64,000 nucleotides of DNA, from NCBI RefSeq assembly GCF_004353825.1, contig NZ_SMNA01000011.1, forward strand, positions 98,461 to 162,460. Reading direction: 5' to 3'. Shown in pieces: positions 54,822 to 64,000 of the stretch. A model generated the notes under the pieces. It saw only the letters and a list, made by a program, of their open reading frames with translations. It was not told the origin of the DNA and ran no database searches. A program made the translations under genes and the position numbers. Positions within the stretch are counted from its first letter, which is position 1. Each line of letters opens with the position of its first letter. Source of the DNA: Occultella glacieicola (GTDB taxonomy: Bacteria; Actinomycetota; Actinomycetes; Actinomycetales; Beutenbergiaceae).

Positions 54822-57800
54822 TCACGCGGAGCCCGAACCGTCCGCTTCGGCGTCGTTCGCGTCCGGCTGACGGTTGTTCCCGCCCGCCTCGGTGGGCTCG
54901 GTCCCGGCCACCTCGCTCGGCTGCTGTGCTTGGAATGCTGCGTCGTCCGTGGCCTCGACCGGGGTCTGCACCACCGGGGCATCGCCGGAGCGCGCCAGGT
55001 TCGACGGCGCGGCGAGGGCCTCGTAGCTGCCCTCGACGAGCCGGACCTGGACCGGCTCGTCGCTGCCGTCGCCGAGCAGGGCGCCGTCCACCGAGGCCAC
55101 CTCGGCGGCGGCCGCCTCGAACTGCGCGGAGTCCGAGGAGTCGCGGCCGATGCCGCGGGCGAGAGCGTCGAGACGCTCCGCGACCGAGCGGTCCGGGATC
55201 GGCAGCCGCGGCAGCAGACCCACGCTCGCGCCACCGGAAGCGTTGGCCGAGTCAGCAGGGTCGGCGGCGTCGATCGACGCCGAACCCGTGGCCGCAGCAC
55301 CCGGATCCGCAATCGCGGCCTCCGAGGATCCGGCGGCCGCCGGGCTCTCGCCGGTGGCGATCCCCGCACCGGGGGCATGGGCGCCGACCGGGGCGTCCAC
55401 CCCGTGCTCGTGCTCGTGGGCGTGCGCGGCCGCGGCCGCGATGGTGGCGAGCGTGGCGCGCACCGCGGCCCGTTGCTCCGGGTCCACCTCCGCCTCCGGG
55501 GCCGGCACCTGGGCCGCTGACGCGGACTGGCGGCTGTCGCCACCGCTGCGCCGGTTGCCCCGACGGCGCCCGCCGCGGGTCTCCTCGGCCTCCGGCTCGG
55601 TCGGGCCGTCGTTCTCGACGGGATCGCTGTGCACGATGAAACCGCGGCCGTTGCAGTGCTCACAGGTCTCGCTGAACGCCTCGACGAGGCCCTGGCCGAC
55701 CCGCTTGCGGGTCATCTGGACCAGGCCGAGCGAGGTCACCTCGGCCACCTGGTGGCGGGTCCGGTCGCGGCCGAGGCACTCGGTCAGGCGCCGCAGCACC
55801 AGGTCCCGGTTCGCCTCGAGGACCATGTCGATGAAGTCGATGACGATGATGCCGCCGATGTCGCGCAGCCGGAGCTGGCGGACGACCTCCTCGGCCGCCT
55901 CCAGGTTGTTCCGGGTGACGGTCTCCTCGAGGGTCCCGCCGGAGCCGGTGAACTTCCCGGTGTTGACGTCCACGACCGTCATCGCCTCGGTGCGGTCGAT
56001 CACCAGGGACCCGCCCGAGGGCAGGTACACCTTGCGGTCCATGCCCTTGGCGAGCTGCTCGTCGATGCGGTGCGCGGCGAACACGTCCTTGCTCTCGACC
56101 CAGTGGGTCAGTCGCGGCTCCAGGTCCGGGGCCACCGAGGCGACGTACTCCGAGATGGTCGACCAGGCCTCCTCACCGGAGACGGTCAGGGACGCGAAGT
56201 CCTCGTTGAACACGTCCCGGACCACCCGGGTGGCCAGCTCGGGCTCGCCCTTGAGCAGCACCGGTGCGGAGACCGACTTGCGGCCGGTCTTGGCCTGGAT
56301 GTCCGCCCACTGCTTGGTGAGCCGCTCGACGTCGTTGCGGAGCTCCTGCTCGCTGGCGCCCTCGGCGGCGGTGCGCACGATCACCCCCTGCCCGTCCGGC
56401 ACGATCTCCTTGAGCAGCTTCTTCAGACGCGCCCGCTCGGTGTCCGGGAGCTTGCGGGAGATCCCGGTCATCGCCCCGGACGGCACCAGCACCAGGTACC
56501 GGCCGGCCAGGGTGATCTGGGAGGTCAGCCGGGCCCCCTTGTGCCCGATCGGGTCCTTGGTGACCTGCACGAGCACGGAGTCGCCGGAGGACAGGGCCTG
56601 CTCGATCCGGCGCGGCTGGCCCTCGAGCCCGGCGGCGTCCCAGTTCACCTCGCCCGCGTAGAGCACGGCGTTGCGGCCCTTGCCAAGGTCGATGAACGCG
56701 GCCTCCATCGAGGGCAGCACGTTCTGGACCCGGCCGAGGTAGACGTTCCCGACCATCGAGGTCTGGGTCTTGCGGGCCACGTAGTGCTCGACGAGGACGT
56801 TGTCCTCGAGCACCGCGATCTGGGTGCGCCCGTCGCGCTCGCGCACCACCATGGCGCGCTCGACCGACTCCCGGCGGGCCAGGAACTCCGCCTCGGTGAT
56901 GATCGAGCGGCGCCGGTTGGAGTCCCGGCCGTCGCGGCGCCGCTGGCGCTTCGCCTCCAGCCGGGTGGAGCCCTTCAGCGCGGTGACCTCGTCGCGCGCG
57001 GCGCGCGCCCCGTCGTCCGACCGGGAGCCACCGCCGCTGCTGCCGCTGCCGCCACGGCTGCGGCGGCGCCGCCGGCGGCGCGAACCACCCTCGGAGCCGT
57101 CACCGCCGTCGGAGTCCTCGGCAGGTTCGGAGTCCTGCGCGGTGTCGTCCTCGGCGTCAACGTCCGTGGCGGCTTCCGCGCCGTTGCCCTTGGGCCCGTT
57201 GCCCTCGGTGCCGTTGGCCTCGGGCTCCTCACCCTCGGACTCGTCGCCGGCGCCGTCGTCACCGGAACCGGAGTTCGCCGGCCGGCGCCGCCCCCGGCCA
57301 CCGCGACGGCGTCGACGCCGGTTCGGCGCGCCGCTCTCGTCCGTGGTGTCCGTGGTGTCGGCCTCGTCCGGCTGCTCCGACCCGGTCTCGTCGGCTCCTG
57401 CCGCGGGCACGGCCTCCGGCTCCTCCGCCTTCCGGCGACGACTCGCGGGCCGCTCCTCGGCGGCGACGCTGCGCTCCGGCGGGCCCGCCGGAGCGGCTGC
57501 CCGACGGCTGCGGCGGGCGACGTCCGGTGCCTGGAACAGCAGGGCGGTGGCGGGCAGGCGCGGGGAACCGTCGTCGGTGTCGTCCTCGGTGTCGTCGTCC
57601 TCGGAACCGGAGTCCTCGTCCTCGGCGTCCTCGTCCTCGGCGTCGGTCTCGATGCCCACGCCGGTGTGCCGGTCGCGCTCGGGCAGGTCGATGTCGACCC
57701 GCGCCAGTTCCTCGGCCGGCTCCTGCTCGCCTTCGCCCTCGTCGGGCTCCACGCCGAAGGCCGCGAACACATCCAGGGTCGGTGCGGGAGCGGGTGCGCC

Positions 57801-58400
57801 TGCCGCGGCGCCGGCCCGGCGGGAGCGCCGAGCGCGCTTGGGCGCCTCAGTTGGCGCTTCGGTGCTGGCTTCGGTCGTCGCGACGGCGTCCGGCTGGTCA
57901 GCTGTGCCGGTGGCGGTGCCGGTGCCGGTGGCGGCGTCGGTGGCGGCGGTGGCGTCGTTGTCGGCCTTCTTCCGCGACCGGGAACCGGACGCCCGGCGCT
58001 TCTTCGGGGCCGGCTCAGCGTCCGACGGCGCAACGGGGTCCGCGGGCGTGGCACCCGGTCCGTCGGTCACCTCGGGCGCGTCGGTCGCCTCGGGCGGCGC
58101 GCTCGCGTCGCTCTCCTCGGCGACCTTCTTCTTGCGGGGGCTGCGCTTGCGCGCCGGCTTGCTCGGCGCCTCCGGCTCACCCGAGGCGTCCGGCCCTGCC
58201 GACCCTCCGTCCGCACCGTCGCTCGGGAGCGAGCCTGCGCCGTCGGCCGCCTGTGCCGCCTGAGCGGCCGCGTGCTCCTCGGGGGTCATCACCGGCCGGG
58301 TGGCACGGCGGGAGCGGCGCGGGCGCGGCTGCTCGGCGGGGACCTCGGTCGGCTCCGTTGCCGCGGTCTGTTCGTTGGGGTTGATGTCGTTCTCTGTCAC
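54822..58400 (-). CDS. rne: Ribonuclease E/G family endoribonuclease
   Basis: 1192 aa from a GTG with GGGAG 9 nt upstream. Residues 1-500 are acidic, with repeated Arg-rich patches (RRSRRAT, RRRRRRGG). The catalytic core at about 510-960 has an S1 domain (MVGNVYLGRVQNVLPSMEAA), the metal-binding MTVVDVNTGKFTGSGG and GGIIVIDFIDM, and the zinc-link CEHCNGRG. A 220-residue Ala/Glu-rich tail follows. The layout with a long N-terminal disordered arm is typical of actinobacterial RNase E. Processes mRNA and rRNA precursors. Many long open frames on the opposite strand are composition shadows. Confidence 0.95.
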   Translation of the reverse strand: MTENDINPNEQTAATEPTEVPAEQPRPRRSRRATRPVMTPEEHAAAQAAQAADGAGSLPSDGADGGSAGPDASGEPEAPSKPARKRSPRKKKVAEESDASAPPEATDAPEVTDGPGATPADPVAPSDAEPAPKKRRASGSRSRKKADNDATAATDAATGTGTATGTADQPDAVATTEASTEAPTEAPKRARRSRRAGAAAGAPAPAPTLDVFAAFGVEPDEGEGEQEPAEELARVDIDLPERDRHTGVGIETDAEDEDAEDEDSGSEDDDTEDDTDDGSPRLPATALLFQAPDVARRSRRAAAPAGPPERSVAAEERPASRRRKAEEPEAVPAAGADETGSEQPDEADTTDTTDESGAPNRRRRRRGGRGRRRPANSGSGDDGAGDESEGEEPEANGTEGNGPKGNGAEAATDVDAEDDTAQDSEPAEDSDGGDGSEGGSRRRRRRRSRGGSGSSGGGSRSDDGARAARDEVTALKGSTRLEAKRQRRRDGRDSNRRRSIITEAEFLARRESVERAMVVRERDGRTQIAVLEDNVLVEHYVARKTQTSMVGNVYLGRVQNVLPSMEAAFIDLGKGRNAVLYAGEVNWDAAGLEGQPRRIEQALSSGDSVLVQVTKDPIGHKGARLTSQITLAGRYLVLVPSGAMTGISRKLPDTERARLKKLLKEIVPDGQGVIVRTAAEGASEQELRNDVERLTKQWADIQAKTGRKSVSAPVLLKGEPELATRVVRDVFNEDFASLTVSGEEAWSTISEYVASVAPDLEPRLTHWVESKDVFAAHRIDEQLAKGMDRKVYLPSGGSLVIDRTEAMTVVDVNTGKFTGSGGTLEETVTRNNLEAAEEVVRQLRLRDIGGIIVIDFIDMVLEANRDLVLRRLTECLGRDRTRHQVAEVTSLGLVQMTRKRVGQGLVEAFSETCEHCNGRGFIVHSDPVENDGPTEPEAEETRGGRRRGNRRSGGDSRQSASAAQVPAPEAEVDPEQRAAVRATLATIAAAAAHAHEHEHGVDAPVGAHAPGAGIATGESPAAAGSSEAAIADPGAAATGSASIDAADPADSANASGGASVGLLPRLPIPDRSVAERLDALARGIGRDSSDSAQFEAAAAEVASVDGALLGDGSDEPVQVRLVEGSYEALAAPSNLARSGDAPVVQTPVEATDDAAFQAQQPSEVAGTEPTEAGGNNRQPDANDAEADGSGSA

Positions 58401-58830
58401 GGGTCGTGCTCCCGGTGCCCGGTACCCCAGCCATACCCGCCTGGTGCCCGTGGGCTGTTCGTCGGCGTCGCCCCGCGGGGCGGCCGTGAGAAAGTCGTAG
58501 GTGCCTCGGGCCTCGCGAGTGCTCGCGTCGACCGTCCGCCGATTCCATCACGCACCATGTGGGCACGTTCTCCGGGTGGTCGGTCCTGGCCCGCGCCTTG
58601 CCTGGTGGCGGCGCGTGTTCCACAACCCCAACTACCTTTGCCGATGTCGTCGGGCTCACCGGCAGGTATGGGACTGACCGGCTCGCCGCGGCCAGTATCG
58701 CACAGGGCACCGGGGCCGTGAGGTGACACGCCGTCGTGATGCGGGACCTTGGTCCCAGACCACCGGAAGGCACCGACCTAGCGTTGAGGGCACCGTTCCT
58801 CCCCGCTCTCGTGAAGGCTGGCCCGCACCG
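58401..58830. other. 430-bp divergent promoter region between rne and cydA
   Basis: No gene is supportable here. It must carry the rne promoter (leftward) and the cydABDC promoter (rightward). The segment CACCGGGGCCGTGAGGTGACAC at 58709-58730 has no clear half-site symmetry. I see no Rex- or ArcA-like site that I would defend. Confidence 0.5.
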
Positions 58831-60321
58831 GTGGAAGCACTCGACGTAGCCCGTTGGCAGTTCGGCATCGTGACCGTCTACCACTTCATCTTCGTTCCGC
58901 TCACGATCGGCCTGGCCCCCCTGGTCGCCGTCATGCAGACGATCTGGACGTTCACCGGGAAGGAGAACTGGTACCGGCTCACGAAGTTCTTCGGCAAGCT
59001 CCTGCTGATCAACTTCGCCATCGGGGTGGTCACCGGGATCGTCCAGGAGTTCCAGTTCGGCATGAACTGGAGCGAGTACTCCCGGTTCGTGGGAGACGTC
59101 TTCGGAGCGCCGCTGGCCATCGAGGGCCTGGCCGCGTTCTTCGTGGAGTCCACGTTCCTGGGCCTGTGGATCTTCGGCTGGGACCGGCTGCCGAAGAAGA
59201 TCCACCTGGCCTGCATCTGGGCGGTGGCGGTCGCGACGAACGCCTCCGCGTTCTTCATCCTCGCCGCGAACTCGTGGATGCAGCACCCGGTCGGCGCGAT
59301 CTTCAACGAGCAGACCGGGCGCGCCGAGATGGTCGACTTCGGCGCGGTGCTGACCAACAACACCCTGGTCGCCGCGTACACCCACACCGTCGCGTCCGCG
59401 ATGCTGGTGGCCGGGACCTTCGTCGCGGGGGTGGCCGGCTGGCTGCTGGTACGCGCGGTCCGCAACTCCGATACCTCGCTCGCCCGGACCGTGTACCGGC
59501 CCGCCGCCCTGCTCGGGCTGGTCACCATCGTGATCGCCGGCGCCGGAGTGGTCGTCAGCGGCGACTACCAGGCCAAGCTCATGTACGAGCAGCAGCCCAT
59601 GAAGATGTCCTCGGCGGAGGCCCTGTGCGAGGGCGAGAACGGGGCGGACTTCTCCCTGCTCACCATCGGTGACCTGTCCAACAGCTGTGAGGGCGTGCAG
59701 CACATCCTCACCCTCCCGGGCGTGACCAGCTACCTCGGTACCGGCGACTTCGACGGGTACCTGCCCGGCGTGGAGGACCTCCAGACGCAGTACGAGGAGC
59801 AATACGGCGAGGGCGTCGACTACCGCCCGAACCTGGCCCTGACGTACTGGTCGTTCCGGCTGATGATCGGATTCGCGGCCGGGTCGGCGGCGCTGGCGGT
59901 CGTAGGACTGTGGTTGCTGCGGCGCGGCCGGATCACGGACTCTCGGTGGTTCGGGCGACTGTGTCTGGTGGCGATCCCGATGCCGTTCGTGGCCGCCTCG
60001 TTCGGGTGGATCTTCACCGAGACCGGGCGCCAGCCCTGGGTGGTGGCGCCGAACCCGACCGGCGTGGACCTGGTCTGGATGCTCACCGCGGACGGGCTGT
60101 CCACCACCGTGCCCGTCGGTGAGGTGCTCGCCTCCCTGCTCACCTTCACGGTGCTCTACACGGTGCTCGCGGTCGTCTGGTTCACCCTCATGCGCCGGTA
60201 CGCCGCGATCGGGGTGGCCCCGGCGGCGTCCGGGCCGTCCTCGGGCGCGAAGCCGGACGACCCGGGCGGCACCGACGGCAGCGCCGAGTCCGAGTCCGAG
60301 CCCCTGTCCTTCGCGTACTGA
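58831..60321 (+). CDS. cydA: Cytochrome bd oxidase subunit I
   Basis: 496 aa from the GTG at 58831 (VEALDVARWQFG), where homology begins; the frame is open to 58723 without family resemblance. Haem-ligand regions and the quinol-site sequence MQHPVGAIFNEQTGRAEMVDF are present, as are KLMYEQQPMKMSS and the signature TETGRQPWVV. The Q loop is of the short type. About nine helices. High-affinity quinol oxidase; first gene of cydABDC. The C-terminal 35 residues are Ser/Glu-rich. Confidence 0.95.
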   Translation: MEALDVARWQFGIVTVYHFIFVPLTIGLAPLVAVMQTIWTFTGKENWYRLTKFFGKLLLINFAIGVVTGIVQEFQFGMNWSEYSRFVGDVFGAPLAIEGLAAFFVESTFLGLWIFGWDRLPKKIHLACIWAVAVATNASAFFILAANSWMQHPVGAIFNEQTGRAEMVDFGAVLTNNTLVAAYTHTVASAMLVAGTFVAGVAGWLLVRAVRNSDTSLARTVYRPAALLGLVTIVIAGAGVVVSGDYQAKLMYEQQPMKMSSAEALCEGENGADFSLLTIGDLSNSCEGVQHILTLPGVTSYLGTGDFDGYLPGVEDLQTQYEEQYGEGVDYRPNLALTYWSFRLMIGFAAGSAALAVVGLWLLRRGRITDSRWFGRLCLVAIPMPFVAASFGWIFTETGRQPWVVAPNPTGVDLVWMLTADGLSTTVPVGEVLASLLTFTVLYTVLAVVWFTLMRRYAAIGVAPAASGPSSGAKPDDPGGTDGSAESESEPLSFAY

Positions 60322-60333
60322 GTCGAGGAAGTC

Positions 60334-61371
60334 ATGGATCTGCCCCTGCTCTGGTTCGCCATCATCGCCTTCTTCTGGATGGGCTACCTCGTCCTGGAGG
60401 GTTTCGACTTCGGCGTCGGCATGCTGATGCGGCCGCTCTCCAAGGACGACACGGACCGCCGTCTCGTCATCAACACCATCGGCCCCGTCTGGGACGGGAA
60501 CGAGGTGTGGCTGATCGTGGCCGGCGCCGCCACGTTCGCCGCGTTCCCCGAGTGGTACGCGACCATGTTCTCGGGGTTCTACCTGCCGCTGCTGGCGATC
60601 CTCGCGGCCCTGATCATTCGTGGGGTCGCGTTCGAGTACCGCGGCAAGATCAACGACGACGTCTGGCGGGCCCGGTGGGACTGGGCGATCACGATCGGGT
60701 CCTGGGTCCCGGCCGTGCTCTGGGGGGTGGCGTTCGCGAACTTCGTCCGCGGGGTGCGCCTGGACGCCGACCACCAGATGGTCTCCGGGTTCTTCGAGCT
60801 GCTCTCCCCGTTCGCGCTGCTCGGCGGGGCCACCACGGCGCTGCTGTTCGCCCTGCACGGCGCGATCTTCATCAGCCTCAAGACCGACGGGCAGATGCGC
60901 GAGCGGGCCGGGCGCACCGCCGCCGCGCTGGCGGGGCCGACGCTGGTGGTGGCCGGGGGTTTCGCGGTCTGGGCGCACTCGGCGCACGCCTGGACCTGGG
61001 CGCCGGTGGGCGTGGCCGCGGCCGCCCTGGTCGGGGTCGTGGTCGCGACCCGGGCCCGCCGTGAGGGCTGGGCGTTCACGCTCAGCGCGCTCACCATCGC
61101 CGCCGTGGTGGTGGTCATCTTCGGCTCGCTGTTCCCGAACGTGCTGCCCGCGATCAACGACCCGGCGAACTCGCTGACCATCGCGAACGCCTCGTCCACG
61201 GACTACACGCTGACGATCATGACCTGGGTGGCGGCCTGCCTGACCCCGTTGATCCTGGCCTACCAGGGCTGGACCTACTGGGTGTTCCGCAAGCGGCTGA
61301 CCACGTCCGCGATCCCCGCCCACATCGGCCTGCCGCGCAAGCACCCGACGAAGGACCCGGCCCGCTCGTGA
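60334..61371 (+). CDS. cydB: Cytochrome bd oxidase subunit II
   Basis: 345 aa with GAGGAA before the start. Typical opening LWFAIIAFFWMGYLVLEGFDFGVGML, then TIGPVWDGNEVWLIVAGAATFAAFPEWYA, and eight helices. Pairs with CydA in the membrane. It overlaps cydD by 4 nt (GTGA at 61368). Confidence 0.96.
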   Translation: MDLPLLWFAIIAFFWMGYLVLEGFDFGVGMLMRPLSKDDTDRRLVINTIGPVWDGNEVWLIVAGAATFAAFPEWYATMFSGFYLPLLAILAALIIRGVAFEYRGKINDDVWRARWDWAITIGSWVPAVLWGVAFANFVRGVRLDADHQMVSGFFELLSPFALLGGATTALLFALHGAIFISLKTDGQMRERAGRTAAALAGPTLVVAGGFAVWAHSAHAWTWAPVGVAAAALVGVVVATRARREGWAFTLSALTIAAVVVVIFGSLFPNVLPAINDPANSLTIANASSTDYTLTIMTWVAACLTPLILAYQGWTYWVFRKRLTTSAIPAHIGLPRKHPTKDPARS

Positions 61372-63230
61372 GCAAGCCCCTCGACCCACGCCTGCTCCGC
61401 CGGGCACGCGCCGCGCGCACCTACATCCTGGTCGCGGCCGCCCTCACGGTGGCGATGACGGCGTGCGTGGTGGGCGGGGCGGTCCTGCTCGCCCGTGCGG
61501 TGGCCCCGGTGATCACCTCCGACGCCACGATCGCCCAGGTGCTGCCGCAGATCGCGTGGGTCGGGGCGCTGTTCGTGGTGCGGGCCGTGCTCGCCACGGT
61601 CTCGGAGTCGATCGCGCACCGCAGCGCCGTCCGGGTGATCAACCAGTTGCGCGAACAGGTGCTCACCCACTCGGTGGAACTCGGGCCGCGGTGGCTCGCC
61701 ACCAACGGCACCGACACCGCCACCCTGGTCACCCGGGGCATCGAGGCCCTCGAGCCGTACTTCGTGCGCTACCTGCCGCAGTTGTTGCTGACGGCCGTGC
61801 TGACGCCGTCGGTGCTGGCGGTGATCGCCGGGATGGATCTGCTCTCGGCCGTGACGATCGGCCTCACCATCCCGCTGATCCCCCTGTTCATGTGGCTGGT
61901 CGGGGTCGCCACCCAGAAGTACGCGGCGGACCGGTTGGCGGCGCTGTCCCGTCTGGGGAGCCGGCTGCTGGACCTGATCGCCGGCCTGCCCACCCTGCAG
62001 GCGTTCGGACGTGCGCTCGGCCCCGTCCGCCGGGTCCGGGAACTGGCCGACGCGACTCGCCGCACCACGATGGCGACGCTGCGGGTGGCGTTCCTGTCCG
62101 GTGCGGTCCTGGAGCTGCTCGCCTCCCTGTCGGTGGCGATGGTCGCCGTCGGGGTGGGGCTGCGGCTCGTCTACGGCGAGCTCGACCTGGTCACCGGGCT
62201 GGCGGTGCTGATCCTGGCCCCGGAGGTGCTGCTGCCGCTGCGCCAGGTCGGTGTGCACTTCCACGCCGCGGCGGACGGGGTGGCCGCGGCCGAGCGGGTG
62301 CACGCCGTCCTGGACACTCCGGCCGGCCGGTCCGGCGTTCCCACCCGGTCGGTCCGGGCCGTGACCGCGCTCGAGTGGGACGGCGTGAGCGTGCGCGCGG
62401 GGGACCGCGACTATGCGGCGCCCGCGGGTCTGCGCGGAGTCGTGCGGTCGGGGACGATCACGGCGCTGGTCGGCCCGAACGGGTCCGGGAAGTCCACGGC
62501 AGCGATGACCGCGCTCGGCGTGCAGGCCCCGGACGTCGGCCGGGTGTTGCTGCACACCACCGACGGCGTGGTGCCGCTCACCGAGGTGGCCCCGGACTCG
62601 TGGTGGACCCAACTCGCCTGGGTGCCGCAGCGTCCCGTGATCGAGCCCGGCACCCTGCGCGAGTATGTCACCGGCGGTGAGAGTGTCGAAATGGCGACCA
62701 CAACAACACTCTCGGCAGCACCCTCGGCGGCGGCCGCGACCGGACCCACCTCGCAGACCAGCGACGAGAGTGCCGAAATGGCAGCCACAACAGCACTCTC
62801 GGCGGCGGCCGCGGCGACCGGTTTCGCCGAGGCGCTGGCCGGCCTGCCGCTCGGCTGGGACACCCCGGTGGGGCGGGGCGGCGTGGGCCTGTCCCTCGGG
62901 CAGCGCCAACGCCTGGCCCTGACCCGTGGGCTGCTGCACCCCGGCCGGTTCCTGGTCCTCGACGAGCCGACCGCCCATCTGGACGCGGCGAGCGAGGCAC
63001 AGGTGCTCTCCACCCTGCGTGCGGCCGCGGACGCCGGGAAGGGGGTGCTCGTGATCGCGCACCGGCCCGAGCTCATCGCCGCCGCGGACCACGTGATCGA
63101 GGTGTACGCAGGCCCGCTGCCCGACGGAGCCGAGCGGTCCGACCACGACGCCGATCCGGAGGCCACGGCCGGGCCTGCCGCCGCCGAGCCCAGTGCCGAG
63201 CCTGCCGAACTGCCCGGGGTGGCCCGATGA
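61368..63230 (+). CDS. cydD: Cysteine/glutathione ABC exporter subunit CydD
   Basis: 620 aa from a GTG. The membrane part (1-310) has six helices, including ITSDATIAQVLPQIAWVGAL. The ATPase has Walker A VGPNGSGKST, a Q-loop LAWVPQRPVIEPGT, signature LSLGQRQRL (a variant of LSGGQ) and Walker B FLVLDEPTAHLD. Between the Q-loop and the signature is an extra ~40-residue Ala/Thr-rich stretch made by two DNA palindromes (see 62679-62800). CydDC exports thiols needed for bd oxidase assembly. The 40-aa tail is acidic. Confidence 0.93.
   Translation: MSKPLDPRLLRRARAARTYILVAAALTVAMTACVVGGAVLLARAVAPVITSDATIAQVLPQIAWVGALFVVRAVLATVSESIAHRSAVRVINQLREQVLTHSVELGPRWLATNGTDTATLVTRGIEALEPYFVRYLPQLLLTAVLTPSVLAVIAGMDLLSAVTIGLTIPLIPLFMWLVGVATQKYAADRLAALSRLGSRLLDLIAGLPTLQAFGRALGPVRRVRELADATRRTTMATLRVAFLSGAVLELLASLSVAMVAVGVGLRLVYGELDLVTGLAVLILAPEVLLPLRQVGVHFHAAADGVAAAERVHAVLDTPAGRSGVPTRSVRAVTALEWDGVSVRAGDRDYAAPAGLRGVVRSGTITALVGPNGSGKSTAAMTALGVQAPDVGRVLLHTTDGVVPLTEVAPDSWWTQLAWVPQRPVIEPGTLREYVTGGESVEMATTTTLSAAPSAAAATGPTSQTSDESAEMAATTALSAAAAATGFAEALAGLPLGWDTPVGRGGVGLSLGQRQRLALTRGLLHPGRFLVLDEPTAHLDAASEAQVLSTLRAAADAGKGVLVIAHRPELIAAADHVIEVYAGPLPDGAERSDHDADPEATAGPAAAEPSAEPAELPGVAR
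62679..62800. repeat. Two copies of a 35-bp imperfect palindromic element inside cydD
   Basis: Unit one (62679-62713) begins GAGAGTGT and ends ACACTCTC. Unit two (62766-62800) begins GAGAGTGC and ends GCACTCTC. The centres (CGAAATGGC..CCACAACA) match. The change at position 8 is mirrored at the partner position, so pairing is kept. A similar GC-rich stretch (TCGGCGGCGGCCGCG) follows each. In-frame within the CydD ATPase domain. Confidence 0.85.
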
Positions 63231-64000
63231 CCGCGCCGGCGGGCCCACCGCACCTGCGGGCGCCCGACCGCCGTCGCGGCGGGCCGGAACTCGCCGCGCT
63301 GCGCCGGATCCTTCCGCTGCTGCACGTCGACCGGGGCCGGGCGGTCATCGCGGTGCTGTGCGGGACGCTCGCGCTGGGCAGCGCCGTCGGCCTCGCGGCC
63401 GCGTCCGCGTGGCTGATCGCCCGCGCCTCCGAGATGCCGCCGGTGATGCACCTGGGCGTCGCCGTGGTGGCCGTGCGGGCGCTCGGCATATCCCGTGGCG
63501 TGTTCCGCTACCTGGAGCGGCTCTCCTCGCACGAGGTGGCGTTGCGCGGGGTGGTCGACCTGCGCACGAACGTGTACCGGATCCTCGCCGGTGGGCACCC
63601 GGAGGCGACCGCCGGCATGCGTCGCGGCGATGTCCTGGCCCGGGTCGGCGCGGACGTCGACGCGGTCGGTGACGTGGTGGTCCGGGCGCTGATCCCGACG
63701 GCGGTCGCCGTCGTGGTCTCGGCGGGCACCGTCGCCCTCGTGGCCGCGTTCTCCCCCGCCGCCGCGGCCATCCTGGCGCTCGCCCTGCTGGTCGCGGGGA
63801 TCGGTGCGCCCACCCTCGCGGCCCTCGCGGCCCGGCGCAGCGAGCTGGCCGGTGTGCAGGCCCGCGCGGACGTCGCCGCGGCGTCCATGCTGATCCTCGA
63901 CGGCGCCACCGAGCTGCGCGTGTCCGGTCGCCTCGCCGGCGCCGTCGCCGACCTGCGCCGCGCGGAGGCCCGGGTCGCCGCCGCCCAGGACGCCGCCGCC
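63227..64000 (+). CDS. cydC: ABC exporter subunit CydC, 5' part
   Basis: Starts at ATG 63227 overlapping the cydD stop; 258 codons are visible before the window ends. Only the membrane domain is seen: LRRILPLLHVDRGRAVIAVL, AAASAWLIARASEMPPVMHL (a CydC hallmark region) and RALGISRGVFRYLERLSSHEVALR. The ATPase half lies outside. Partner of CydD. Confidence 0.93.
   Translation, partial: MTAPAGPPHLRAPDRRRGGPELAALRRILPLLHVDRGRAVIAVLCGTLALGSAVGLAAASAWLIARASEMPPVMHLGVAVVAVRALGISRGVFRYLERLSSHEVALRGVVDLRTNVYRILAGGHPEATAGMRRGDVLARVGADVDAVGDVVVRALIPTAVAVVVSAGTVALVAAFSPAAAAILALALLVAGIGAPTLAALAARRSELAGVQARADVAAASMLILDGATELRVSGRLAGAVADLRRAEARVAAAQDAAA

Noticed and set aside
55629..58721. 1030-aa plus-strand frame opposite rne
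   Set aside because: Composition-driven shadow; the opposite strand encodes clear RNase E motifs.
58177..61407. 1076-aa minus-strand frame opposite cydAB
   Set aside because: His/Arg/Gly-rich antisense frame without motifs; cydA and cydB are certain.
61275..63248. 657-aa minus-strand frame opposite cydD
   Set aside because: Antisense of cydD; no domain recognised.
1..64000. CRISPR arrays, rRNA genes, replication origin
   Set aside because: No regularly spaced repeats, rRNA-like segments or origin-like repeat clusters were seen.

Overview
The window is high-GC actinobacterial chromosome, most likely a Micrococcales member. The evidence is the G+C-rich codon use, the frequent 4-nt ATGA/GTGA gene overlaps, the order nadD - rsfS - proA - proB - obgE - rpmA - rplU - rne, an actinobacterial SAM-IV-type riboswitch and a cydABCD operon. 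Genus cannot be read from the sequence.

Region 1 (1-1650) is backbone: the start of a membrane protein leaving the window, then a four-helix membrane protein translationally coupled to a NarL/LuxR response regulator, closed by a strong hairpin.

Region 2 (1663-36770) is a ~35 kb genomic island in the 3' end of tRNA-Ala(GGC). A 17-bp copy of the tRNA end lies at 1663-1679, the intact tRNA is at the other edge, and a twice-frameshifted tyrosine integrase sits beside it. A 25-bp near-identical repeat lies just inside each edge. The cargo is for uronic-acid polysaccharide use: four heparinase II/III-type lyases, two LplABC-type oligosaccharide importers without their own ATPase, two FAD-dependent oxidoreductases, a zinc alcohol dehydrogenase, an SDR, a cyclase-family hydrolase, a GH51 arabinofuranosidase and two novel small or uncharacterised proteins. 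Two regulons are visible. One is marked by four copies of a 23-nt element (TTGATT-N5-ATCAA, then TCTTGAC) in front of four transcription units. One of these elements lies next to a divergent gene for a DNA-binding HTH fused to a citrate-synthase fold that has lost key catalytic residues. The other is a LacI regulon with two identical TGTAGCGCTACA operators. IS3 and ISL3 remnants and a truncated DUF5131 gene show decay.

Region 3 (36757-64000) is core genome with inserts of interest. After tRNA-Ala come a histidine phosphatase, rsfS, a long disordered single-span protein, nadD and proA. A sulfur-linked group follows: an LLM flavin monooxygenase gene preceded by a SAM-IV-type riboswitch and a 34-codon leader ORF with a Cys-Cys-Cys run, with an FMN reductase and a flavin reductase divergent from it. 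Between this group and proB lies a three-gene overlapping SLATT-SLOG-membrane effector-like operon, a candidate conflict/defence system. Then come proB, obgE, rpmA and rplU, a peptidase E-like gene, an uncharacterised membrane protein, RNase E/G and cydABDC. The cydD coding sequence contains two 35-bp palindromic units whose ends covary. cydC runs off the right edge.
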